Positions 7,855 through 16,163 of a stretch of DNA of 64,000 nt are shown here, piece by piece (position 1 is the first letter of the stretch; each line of letters begins with the position of its first letter). The translations under genes and the position numbers were made by a program. The stretch covers positions 124,001 to 188,000 of the forward strand of contig CAYRNF010000001.1 of assembly GCA_964425695.1 (NCBI GenBank), given 5' to 3'. Below the pieces are notes generated by a model. It worked only from the letters and a program-made list of their open reading frames with translations, was not told the DNA's origin and did no database searches. This stretch comes from JAKPBU01 sp964425695 (GTDB lineage Bacteria; Pseudomonadota; Gammaproteobacteria; Xanthomonadales; Xanthomonadaceae).

Positions 7855-8370
7855 ATGCAGGTCGTGATCCGCGACGCAGTGGCGGGCGATGCCTCCGCCG
7901 TCGCCGCGCTCTACAACGTATACGTGCGTGACTCGGTGGCGACGTTCGAGCTGGCGGCGGTGCCGGGCGACGCGATGCGCGCGCGCATCGACGAAGTGCA
8001 GGCGCGCGCCTTGCCGTGGCTGGTGGCGACGCGGGCGGGCTCCGTTGCCGGGTATGCGTATGCCACGCCGTGGAAGCCGCGGGCGGCGTATGCGCGTTCG
8101 GTGGAAACGTCGGTCTACGTGGCGGCCGATGCCTGCGGGCGCGGTGTCGGACGGGCGCTGTACGCGGCCTTGATCGGGCGCCTGCGCGATGCGGGCCTGC
8201 ACGCGCTGATCGGCGGCATCGCGCTGCCCAACGCGCCCAGCGTGGCGCTGCACGAAGCGCTCGGTTTCGTGCAGGTGGCGCGCTTTCGCGAGGTGGGCTT
8301 CAAGCTGGGGCGCTGGGTGGACGTGGGCTACTGGCAGCGCGTGCTGCCCGGAGCGACGCCCGGCGACTGA
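7855..8370 (+). CDS. GNAT acetyltransferase, phosphinothricin acetyltransferase-like
   Basis: A 171-residue enzyme of the PAT/bar-like GNAT group. It starts MQVVIRDAVAGDASAVAALYN. It contains the typical AYATPWKPRAAYARSVETSVYV segment (the family has PWxxRxAY...ESSVYV), the acetyl-CoA loop CGRGVGRALYAALI, and NAPSVALHEALGF. The family acetylates phosphinothricin, methionine sulfone or sulfoximine and similar amines; the natural substrate here is unknown. AGGAGG lies about seven bases before ATG 7855. Methionine sulfoximine and phosphinothricin inhibit glutamine synthetase, so proximity to glnA is suggestive only. It is convergent with the large GGDEF-EAL gene. Confidence 0.85.
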   Translation: MQVVIRDAVAGDASAVAALYNVYVRDSVATFELAAVPGDAMRARIDEVQARALPWLVATRAGSVAGYAYATPWKPRAAYARSVETSVYVAADACGRGVGRALYAALIGRLRDAGLHALIGGIALPNAPSVALHEALGFVQVARFREVGFKLGRWVDVGYWQRVLPGATPGD

Positions 8371-8372
8371 CG

Positions 8373-11300
8373 TCAGCTGGCTTCGCGCAGTGGCGGGGCA
8401 AGGCCGGTGCGCAGCAGCTGTTCGAACTGCGCGGCTTCCAGCGGCGCGCTGTACAGGTAGCCCTGCACCTCGTGGCAGCCGTTGCGCTGCAGGGCGGTGG
8501 CCTGTTCGAGCGTTTCCACGCCTTCGCCCACCACGCGGTAGTCCAGCGCCTGGGCCATGCCCATGATGGCCTGCACCACCGCCAGCTGGCCGATCTCGCC
8601 CGGCAGGCCCTGCACGAAACTGCGGTCGATCTTGATGGTGTCGAAGCGGTGGCTGGTGAGGTAGCTCAGGCTGGAATAGCCGGTGCCGAAGTCGTCCACG
8701 CTCAGGCGCACGCCGAGCGCGCGGATACCTTCGATCAGCTCCTGCGCGCGCTCGTGCTGGCCCAGCATCTGGCTTTCGGTGAACTCGATGTCCAGCAGGT
8801 CCGCATCCAGTCCCGAGTCCTCCAGCGCGCGGCGCACGTTCTCGACCATGCGGTCCGCGTCCAGGTGCGCCAGCGACATGTTCACCGCCACCGGGACGCG
8901 CGGCAGGCCGGCATCGGCCCAGGCGCGGTTCTGGCGGCAGGCTTCGCGCATCACCCATTCGTCGATGGCGACGATCAGCCCGGTTTCCTCGGCGATGGGG
9001 ATGAATTCGTTGGGCGGCACCACGCGCCCGTCGCGCTGGCGCCAGCGCAGCAGCGCTTCCATGCCGCTGATGGTCTGCGCCGGCAGGGTCACCTTCGGCT
9101 GGTACACCAGGAACAGCTCGCCGGTTCCCAGCGCCGCGCGCAGTTCGTGCTCCAGGCGCATGCGCTGGTCCGCGCGCTCGCTCATCACCTGGGTGAAGTA
9201 GCTGAAGCGCCTGCGCCCGGCCTGCTTGGCCGCGTACAGCGCGGTGTCCGCCTGCTTCATCAGGGTGCGGATGTCGTCGCCGTCCTGCGGGAACAGGGCC
9301 ACGCCGATGCTGGCCGATACGTGCAGCGTGCGGCCGTCGATCTCGAGCGGGCGCTCCACCGCGCCGATCAGCTTCTCGGCCACGCGCGCGGCATCGCTGG
9401 GATCCTTCAGGCGCGACAGCAGCACCACGAACTCGTCGCCGCCCTGGCGGCTCACGGTGTCGTCCGGGCGGACCACGCGCGCAAGCCGGCCGGCGACTTC
9501 CTGCAGCACGCGGTCGCCCACCTGGTGGCCCAGCGAATCGTTGATGTGCTTGAAGAAGTCCAGGTCCACGAACAGCAGCGCGCCCTGGCGGCCGTGCGCG
9601 ATCTCCTTGAGCACCTGGTCCAGGCGGTCGTTGAGCAGGACGCGGTTGGGCAGGCCGGTGAGGTGGTCGTGGTGCGCCAGGTGCGACATCTTCTGCGCCA
9701 TCGCGCGCGACTCGGACACGTCGTGAAACACCATCACCCCGCCGACCACGCGGCCCTCGCGGTCGCGCAGCGGCGCGGCGGTTTCCTCCACCGGCAGCAG
9801 GCTGCCGCTACGGTGCCGCAGCGACACCTCGAAGGCGCCTTCCACGGTGCGTTCCTGCGCCATGGCGATCTCCATGGGCGAGGCGATGGCGGCGCCGGTG
9901 TGCGAGTGCACGCGTTGCAGGACATCCTCGCAGGCCTGGCCCGCCGCCTCGGTCTGCGCCCAGCCGGTCATCGCCTCGGCCACGGGATTCATCGAGGTGA
10001 TCCGGAACGCCGTGTCGCAGGTCACCACGGCTTCGGCGATCGAATCCAGCGTCACCTGCGCGCGTTCGCGCTCGGCGTGCAGCGCCTGCTCGGCGCGATG
10101 GCGCGCCGACACGTCGCGGATCGTGGCCACCAGCTGCGGCGTGTCGCTGCCTTCCAGGCGCGACAGCACCACCTCGATCGGGAAGCGGCTGCCATCGCTG
10201 CGCACGCCGGTCAGCTCGAACGGCGGCGCCGCGCCGCCGGCCTGGTTGGCGTGCAGGTGCGCGCGCACCTGCGCGATGCCGATGTGCGCCGCATCGGGCA
10301 CGAAGCGGTACATCGACGCATCCAGCACCGCCTCGCGCGGGTAGCCGAAGACGCGCTCCACCTGCGCGTTGACCAGCAGTAGGCGGCCGTCGGCCGGGTC
10401 CATCACCACCATCGGGTCCGGCGCGGATTCCAGCAGCTCGCGGAACCGACGCTCGGCCGACGCGCGCCAGGTCACGTCGTGCGCCATCACGTAGAAGCCG
10501 TCGACCTGGCCGCCGCCGGTGGCGCTGGGTTCGTAGGTCACGTCCAGCACCTGCCCGTTGGGCATGGTGAAGTCGAACCGCTGCCGCTCGCCCTGCAGCG
10601 CGCGGCGCATCGCCGGCTCCAGTGCCGCGGCCGGCCCCGGGCCGAGCACGTCCGCCGGCGTCAGGCCGATCATGTCGGCCGGCGCCTTGCCCAGCCAGTC
10701 CAGGTAGCGCCGGTTGGCGAACCGATAGCGCAGGTCGGCGTCGAACTGGGCGATGTAGGCGGGCACCGCGTCGGCGACCACCTTCAGCCGCTCGCCCAGC
10801 TGCGCCGAATGCGCACGCATGCGCTCGCGCTGGGCGATGACCGCCGCCACCAGCAGCGGGCCCGCCGCGGCGATGCACGCGTACATCCACACGTGGGTCA
10901 GCGGGGACGCTCCGCCGAGGGTCGGGTCGAGCGCGAACACGCCGGCACGGCCCAGCATCGCGCACGCCAGGATCGCCGCAATGGTGAGCAGGTTGGCCAG
11001 GGCCGTGCCGAACAGGGAGCTGCGCACCGCCACGAACAGCAGCGGCAGCGCCACCAGCACGAACGGATGGCTGAGCAGGCGCATCGCCAGCACCGCCACC
11101 GCGAGCGACAGCGCGCACAGCAGCAGGTACTCGATCACGCGCGGCGCGCGCAGCAGCTCGCCCAGCGCGCCGGGCCGCCAGCTCCACAGCAGCGGCAGCA
11201 CGGCGAACATGCCGAAGGCGTCGCTCAGCCACCAGGCCTTGAACAGGGGCAGCCACGGGATGTCCAGGTGCACCTTGGCGACGGTGGCGCCCAACGCACC

Positions 11301-11690
11301 GCTCAGCGCCGGGGCCAGCACCAGGGTCACGCCCAGCATCAGCAGCAGCGAACGATCGCCCAGCGCGGTACCGGGCATCAGGCGCAGGCGGGCGAGCAGC
11401 CCGTAGGCCAGGCCGACTTCGATCGCGTTGAACACGCCGGCCAGCACGCTGACGTTGAACGGCCGCCCCGTGGCCGTGGTGCCGATCACCGAGCCGGCCA
11501 CCGTGGCCAGCAGCAGGCCGGGCAGGCAGCGGCGCGGCTGGTGCAGCGCATAGCCCAGGATCAGCGCGTTGGCGATCCAGATGGAGGCGACCCCGCCGCC
11601 CGCGCGCGACAGCAGCACGGTGGCGTACGCGGACGCCGCGTAGACCGCCGTGGCCGCCAAGGCCTGCACCCACACTCCCGTCCGCGACAT
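8373..11690 (-). CDS. MASE1-PAS-GGDEF-EAL cyclic-di-GMP protein
   Basis: A 1105-residue inner-membrane signalling protein. The first 290 residues are hydrophobic and resemble a MASE1 sensor (VASIWIANALILGYAL, several membrane helices). Three PAS-like blocks follow (about 300-430, 430-560, 570-690). Next is a diguanylate cyclase domain with intact GGDEF (RQGGDEFVVLL), an upstream RPDD that fits an RxxD inhibitory site, and DHLTGLPNR. The C-terminus is an EAL phosphodiesterase domain with MEALLRWR, DIEFTES, VDDFGTGYSSL, KIDRSFV and EGVET, so both catalytic centres look active. Which activity dominates cannot be predicted. It is divergent from amiD. Confidence 0.93.
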   Translation of the reverse strand: MSRTGVWVQALAATAVYAASAYATVLLSRAGGGVASIWIANALILGYALHQPRRCLPGLLLATVAGSVIGTTATGRPFNVSVLAGVFNAIEVGLAYGLLARLRLMPGTALGDRSLLLMLGVTLVLAPALSGALGATVAKVHLDIPWLPLFKAWWLSDAFGMFAVLPLLWSWRPGALGELLRAPRVIEYLLLCALSLAVAVLAMRLLSHPFVLVALPLLFVAVRSSLFGTALANLLTIAAILACAMLGRAGVFALDPTLGGASPLTHVWMYACIAAAGPLLVAAVIAQRERMRAHSAQLGERLKVVADAVPAYIAQFDADLRYRFANRRYLDWLGKAPADMIGLTPADVLGPGPAAALEPAMRRALQGERQRFDFTMPNGQVLDVTYEPSATGGGQVDGFYVMAHDVTWRASAERRFRELLESAPDPMVVMDPADGRLLLVNAQVERVFGYPREAVLDASMYRFVPDAAHIGIAQVRAHLHANQAGGAAPPFELTGVRSDGSRFPIEVVLSRLEGSDTPQLVATIRDVSARHRAEQALHAERERAQVTLDSIAEAVVTCDTAFRITSMNPVAEAMTGWAQTEAAGQACEDVLQRVHSHTGAAIASPMEIAMAQERTVEGAFEVSLRHRSGSLLPVEETAAPLRDREGRVVGGVMVFHDVSESRAMAQKMSHLAHHDHLTGLPNRVLLNDRLDQVLKEIAHGRQGALLFVDLDFFKHINDSLGHQVGDRVLQEVAGRLARVVRPDDTVSRQGGDEFVVLLSRLKDPSDAARVAEKLIGAVERPLEIDGRTLHVSASIGVALFPQDGDDIRTLMKQADTALYAAKQAGRRRFSYFTQVMSERADQRMRLEHELRAALGTGELFLVYQPKVTLPAQTISGMEALLRWRQRDGRVVPPNEFIPIAEETGLIVAIDEWVMREACRQNRAWADAGLPRVPVAVNMSLAHLDADRMVENVRRALEDSGLDADLLDIEFTESQMLGQHERAQELIEGIRALGVRLSVDDFGTGYSSLSYLTSHRFDTIKIDRSFVQGLPGEIGQLAVVQAIMGMAQALDYRVVGEGVETLEQATALQRNGCHEVQGYLYSAPLEAAQFEQLLRTGLAPPLREAS

Positions 11691-11940
11691 CAGGTCCTCG
11701 TCCGGCCCGGTCGCCGGGCCGCCAAACTTGAGAGTCCAGCAAGTTCCGTTCCAACGGTGACAGAACGGCGCTCCGCGTGCGGCGGCAGCGCGGCGCAGCG
11801 ACGCGAAAACGGCAGCGCGTCCCCTGCGGGCGCGACACAGCGCACGCTTCGGGCGGCCTGGTCAGGCGTCTTGCCAAGCCCGGGCACGCTGCACGCGCAC
11901 GATCGCGGCGCCCGCGCCGGGCGCCACAGCGGGTGCGCGG

Positions 11941-11952
11941 CATAATCCGGCC
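11941..11952 (+). promoter_or_regulatory. -10 element of a probably leaderless amiD transcript
   Basis: CATAAT at 11941-11946 is followed by six bases and then the ATG at 11953. Transcription would begin at or next to the start codon, and no ribosome site is present. No clear -35 is seen. Confidence 0.5.
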
Positions 11953-12693
11953 ATGCGCCCGTTCCTCGCCGCGTTCCTGTGCCTGCTCCTTGCCTGCTGC
12001 GCACAGGCGCCGGTCCGCAACCCGCTGGCCACCTGGGTGCCCTCACCCAATTTCAACGAGCGCAAGCCGGTGATCATCGTGCTGCATGCCACCGAGCAGG
12101 GCAGCGTGGCCGAAAGCCTGCGCACCCTGCGCAGCGCCAACAGCGGCGGCAAGGTGAGTTCGCATTACCTGGTCGGCGACGACGGCCGCATCTACCAGCT
12201 GGTGGCCGACCTGGACCGCGCCTGGCACGCCGGCGCCGGCCGCTGGGGGACCATCACCGACCTCAACTCGGCCTCGATCGGGATCGAGATCGACAACGAC
12301 ATCGGCGAGCCGTTCACCGAGGCGCAGATCGCCGCGGTCATCCGCCTGCTGGAAGACCTCACCACGCGCCTGTCGATACCGAAGACGCAGGTCATCGCCC
12401 ACGCCGACATGGCCCCCACCCGCAAGCGCGACCCGGGCCCGCTGTTCCCGTGGCAGCGCCTGCACGACGCCGGCTTCGGCATCTGGCCCAAGGGCGAGCT
12501 GGCCGACCCGCCGCCCGGCTTCGACCCCTGGCTGGCGATGGCCCGGATCGGCTACCCGCTGGAGGATCGCGCCGCGGCCGTGCGCGCGTTCCACCGCCGC
12601 TTCCGCGGGCGCGACGACGGCAACGACCCGGCCGCGGCCTTCGATGCCGAAGACCTGCGCATCCTGCACTGTCTCGTTGACCAATGTCAGTGA
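11953..12693 (+). CDS. amiD: N-acetylmuramoyl-L-alanine amidase, AmiD-like lipoprotein
   Basis: A 246-residue murein amidase of the Amidase_2 type. The signal FLAAFLCLLLACC contains a lipobox with candidate Cys15/16, so an outer-membrane lipoprotein is expected. Zinc ligands fit the family: His45 in IVLHATEQG, His150 in VIAHADMAPTRKRDPGP and Asp160. A C-terminal peptidoglycan-binding-like helical part (about 180-246) follows, as in E. coli AmiD. It cleaves the amide bond between MurNAc and the stem peptide, probably in anhydro-muropeptide recycling. Its stop lies about 15 bases from the first repeat that marks the accessory island, so its 3' flank may be the insertion point. Confidence 0.9.
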   Translation: MRPFLAAFLCLLLACCAQAPVRNPLATWVPSPNFNERKPVIIVLHATEQGSVAESLRTLRSANSGGKVSSHYLVGDDGRIYQLVADLDRAWHAGAGRWGTITDLNSASIGIEIDNDIGEPFTEAQIAAVIRLLEDLTTRLSIPKTQVIAHADMAPTRKRDPGPLFPWQRLHDAGFGIWPKGELADPPPGFDPWLAMARIGYPLEDRAAAVRAFHRRFRGRDDGNDPAAAFDAEDLRILHCLVDQCQ

Positions 12694-13055
12694 CATCCCT
12701 TAGAGCGCAGTTTGTACCTCGGCGAGTCCAACCGCACGAACTTTGCTCTGCACATACTCGAGAAGTTTGTTCGCCCTATTGAAATCAACTACTTAGCTTC
12801 TGTTGTTCGATGCAGGCAGCCACGTTCGGGAAGAGGTGCGAACATTCCGAGATAGCGCCCATCCAGGGAGGCTGAAGCCGTCAGCGAATGGCTGCCGATA
12901 GGCCGCGCTTGACCTGAAGTTCGTCTCCGGGTACGAAGGCGTCGGGTCAGGGGGCTACCGGCTGGAAGCGACGCATTGAGGCGCTTTCATAGGCAAGTGG
13001 CAGGGATGCACGGCTGAGCGGCTACGTTCGGCAGGCGATCTGGGGAAATCGCAGA
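12694..13055. other. Left flank of accessory island with AAGTTTGT-type repeats
   Basis: This 360-base non-coding stretch starts the compositional change from the G+C-rich core to the island. It holds three related motifs: AGTTTGTACC at 12709-12718, the reversed GAACTTTG at 12738-12745, and AAGTTTGT at 12763-12770. Closely related motifs sit at the far edge of the island (31604-31659). I see no gene. The promoter of the RHS gene presumably lies here, but no clear -35/-10 stands out. Confidence 0.55.
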
Positions 13056-16000
13056 ATGGAACAGCTGGAAGAGCGCGCAGCGCCGCGTAGTGCCGCGGCG
13101 CTCCTGTTTTTGGTCGTGGGGTCCGTAGCCCTGCAGTTCGGCACCCTTGTCTCGAATGTGATTGCCTACTCGACAGGCGGGCCAGGCCAACGCGAATTGC
13201 TAGTTGCACCCGACCCGCAATCGGACGCTGTCTCAGCGACCGCGGCCGAGTTCCGGGTGGACGAATCGGGTGCGGCAACGTACTCGATTCCGTTGTATAC
13301 GGTCCCAGGGACCGCGGGCGTCGCACCCAAGCTTTCGCTCAACTACTCCAGCCAGGCCGGCGAGGGACCAGTGGGCAAGGGATGGTCGATCGGCGGCCTG
13401 TCGGTGATCAGCCGCTGTCGTGCTACCCGCGAAGCCGGCGACTTTCTCGGCGCAGTCACACCTGATGGCAACCCTGCTCCGATCAACTTTTCCGCGAGCG
13501 ACCGCTTCTGCCTGGATGGCCAGCGCCTACTGCCCTCTTCGGAGTCCTGTCCCAGCATCAGCGGTCTCACGGGCGTCGCGATGGCGACGGAAATCGAGAC
13601 CTTCCAGCGCGTCTGCGCCTATGCGGGCGCGCATGGGCCAGCCTTTTTTACCGTAGAGCGAAAGGACGGCTCGAGAAGCTGGTACGGCGATCGTGAAGAC
13701 GGTCAGGGTTCGATGCGCCCGGACGGAGCGGTCCGGAGTACGTCACCGGGCTTCGAGAACGCCACCCTCAGCTGGTTGCAGGTGCGCTTCCAGGATTCGA
13801 CCGGCAACTACATCGACTATCGCTACGCACAAGGGGGCGAAGACAGTCCGGGCGAGCATCTGATCGACGCGGTGCGTTACACCGGCAAAGCGGGCAGCGC
13901 GTTGCTGCCTTACGCGGAAATCAAGTTCAACTACGAGTTCAATCTGGACCGCCTGGTGTACGTCAGCGGTGGCACGAGCCGATCGCGTCGTCGACTTGCG
14001 TCGATCACCTCAAGCGTTGATCACGATCACAACGGCAGTTACAACGATGTACGCCATTACGGCTTGAGCTACGACATCGGTTTGATGACGACGACGTTGG
14101 CCAGCGTACGTGAATGCAGCGACCGCACGCAGCAGATCTGCGCCCAGCCCACGACCTTCGAGTGGAGCTCGCCGTTCACGGGAGTGCACACAAGCCCTTT
14201 TGAAACCCACGAACAGACAGGTTCGATCCCCAACGGAAGCCTGAGCAAGTTCGAAGGCTTCAAGTTCGCCGACGTTGACGGCGATGGGCGCCAGGACTTC
14301 GTCTGGATCAAGGACGGCTCGAGCGGGGAGCAGTGCCCAACCGAGTACGTCTACGTTGCGTACTCGCGCTTCCACGCCGATGGAACGATGCGACTGAGCG
14401 TGGGTGGGCCTGTCATGTGCACCCCGCAGGAACTGGCCAATAACCCCCGGGATCAAAGCTGGTTTCTTCTCGACTACAACGGCGATGGGCGCGAGGACAT
14501 CTTTTTCCGCACCAGTGCCGGGTGGGTCGGCTATGCGTCCAATGGTAACAACGACTATCCGTTTGCGACCAACACGAACCTGCTTGCGGAGCTTGCACAG
14601 CCCATTCCTGCCGGCGCAAATCGCGAGCAGGAGCCGCAACAATCCGACCTCAATGGCGATGGCCTGATCGACCTGGTCTACTCACGCAATGGCGCATTGA
14701 TCGCACGCATCATGGAGCGCGGTGGTAGCTACGGGTTCCGCTGGGGCCACGAGCGGACAATCACGCTTACCGGCGAGTGTGGCACCGATTGTTATCTCGT
14801 CGGCGGGTTGTATCGCAAGAACAACTACCTGCAGCTCAATGATTTCAACGGGGATGCGCGCTCGGACCTCCTGGTCACGATCTCGAATCCCAACGGGTGC
14901 GGGGGTGGCGGCGGCGATCCGCCCGGGCCGCCTGGGCCCCCGGTAGTCATTAACTCGAGTACCGAGACGGTGACATGCCCCGTCGCGGCTCCCTTCGTGG
15001 TCGAAAGCATAGATGGCGCTTCGGTGACGCTCCGCAAGTACGGTACGGGCTACTTCTCCACAACATCACGCACCACATTCGCAGACGTAAACGGCGATGG
15101 TCTTACCGACCCTATCTTTCACGGTGACGGAACGCCTTACCCCGGGCACGCGCTAAACACCGGCGCGGGCTTCTCTGGGCAAGGTATTTCCAATGGCGGG
15201 AGCCAAGTCCCGATCAACACTGCGCACCTGCAGATCGCTGACATCAACAACGACGGCCGCGCGGACATGCTTTACCCCGCTGGCGCCAACTACAGCTTCT
15301 TCCACGTGCGTTATGGATTGGCATCCGGCGCGTTCTCGGTGCCAATTCAGCTCGATCAGGCGCTAACTGGCTGCGTGGACAGAAGTTGTCCGTCGAGGTC
15401 CCACATTTTCGCGGACCTAGATGGAGACGGTAATACCGACTACATGCGGATCCGGTGGGACAACGATTCCAGTTCGCCGGTGTTGTTTTCTCGGGCAGCG
15501 CCAGAGCGGCGCCACATGCCACGCAACGTGATCACTCGAATCACGAACGGTTTGGGCGCCGTCACTGAGATCAAGTATGGCTCACTCAACAATGGTTTCC
15601 TGCACAGTCCCGATTCTGGGTCGCGTAACGCGCTGAACTGGGGTCGTGGGTCTCCGATCCAGGACCTGCATGCGCCCATGCATGTGGTGAGTCGCGCTTC
15701 TAGCAGCTCGCCGATCGCCGGCGATCTGAGCGCAATGGCGACGTTGCACTACCGATACGCGGGCGCCAAGGTCCAGGCCGGCGGCAGGGGATTCTTGGGC
15801 TTCCGCGAGATCGAGACCATCGACCCCAACCAGAACAACGGCTATGTCGTCACAACGACGTCCTATTCGCAGAACTTCCCGTTCATCGGAGTGCCGTTGA
15901 GGACGGTGAAGCGCGCAGCGTCTGCAGGCGCGTACGTGCCGCACGCCTGTCTTGGGACAGTGACGTTGGACGGTTGCTTCGTCATCTCAGGGACGGGATT

Positions 16001-16163
16001 ACCCGCAGTGTCGGGCGAGGAGTTCTCCCGCAAGGAGCAGGTGTGGCAGGCCAACCCTGCCGACCTTAGCGCTCAGGGTGCCATGCATGTTCGCATCTCC
16101 GGCACGGAGGAAGTCCTGCGTGATCCGTTCCACGCTCTCCAGCAAGATCGCCACGTCGTTTAA
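13056..16163 (+). CDS. SpvB/FG-GAP/RHS toxin, N-terminal segment (frameshifted)
   Basis: This 1035-residue frame is the front part of a giant RHS/TcB-like polymorphic toxin. After a hydrophobic anchor or signal (AALLFLVVGSVALQF), the SpvB-like module reads YSIPLYTVPGTAGVAPKLSL and GPVGKGWSIGGLSVISRC. Seven or more FG-GAP/VCBS-type calcium loops follow, such as DVDGDGRQDF, DYNGDGREDI, DLNGDGLIDL and DVNGDGLTDP. A TcdB-mid-like stretch starts ITRITNGLGAVTEIKYG. The frame ends abruptly at 16163, while homologous sequence continues one base out of phase (SKIATSFNYGSHGNVTQTV). The full gene would span 13056-20435, about 2450 residues. Its base composition is less G+C-rich than its neighbours. Confidence 0.85.
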   Translation: MEQLEERAAPRSAAALLFLVVGSVALQFGTLVSNVIAYSTGGPGQRELLVAPDPQSDAVSATAAEFRVDESGAATYSIPLYTVPGTAGVAPKLSLNYSSQAGEGPVGKGWSIGGLSVISRCRATREAGDFLGAVTPDGNPAPINFSASDRFCLDGQRLLPSSESCPSISGLTGVAMATEIETFQRVCAYAGAHGPAFFTVERKDGSRSWYGDREDGQGSMRPDGAVRSTSPGFENATLSWLQVRFQDSTGNYIDYRYAQGGEDSPGEHLIDAVRYTGKAGSALLPYAEIKFNYEFNLDRLVYVSGGTSRSRRRLASITSSVDHDHNGSYNDVRHYGLSYDIGLMTTTLASVRECSDRTQQICAQPTTFEWSSPFTGVHTSPFETHEQTGSIPNGSLSKFEGFKFADVDGDGRQDFVWIKDGSSGEQCPTEYVYVAYSRFHADGTMRLSVGGPVMCTPQELANNPRDQSWFLLDYNGDGREDIFFRTSAGWVGYASNGNNDYPFATNTNLLAELAQPIPAGANREQEPQQSDLNGDGLIDLVYSRNGALIARIMERGGSYGFRWGHERTITLTGECGTDCYLVGGLYRKNNYLQLNDFNGDARSDLLVTISNPNGCGGGGGDPPGPPGPPVVINSSTETVTCPVAAPFVVESIDGASVTLRKYGTGYFSTTSRTTFADVNGDGLTDPIFHGDGTPYPGHALNTGAGFSGQGISNGGSQVPINTAHLQIADINNDGRADMLYPAGANYSFFHVRYGLASGAFSVPIQLDQALTGCVDRSCPSRSHIFADLDGDGNTDYMRIRWDNDSSSPVLFSRAAPERRHMPRNVITRITNGLGAVTEIKYGSLNNGFLHSPDSGSRNALNWGRGSPIQDLHAPMHVVSRASSSSPIAGDLSAMATLHYRYAGAKVQAGGRGFLGFREIETIDPNQNNGYVVTTTSYSQNFPFIGVPLRTVKRAASAGAYVPHACLGTVTLDGCFVISGTGLPAVSGEEFSRKEQVWQANPADLSAQGAMHVRISGTEEVLRDPFHALQQDRHVV

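Noticed and set aside
8016..12696. Long antisense frames over the GGDEF-EAL and amiD genes
   Set aside because: Arg/Gln/His-rich translations without domains, mirroring well-supported genes on the other strand.
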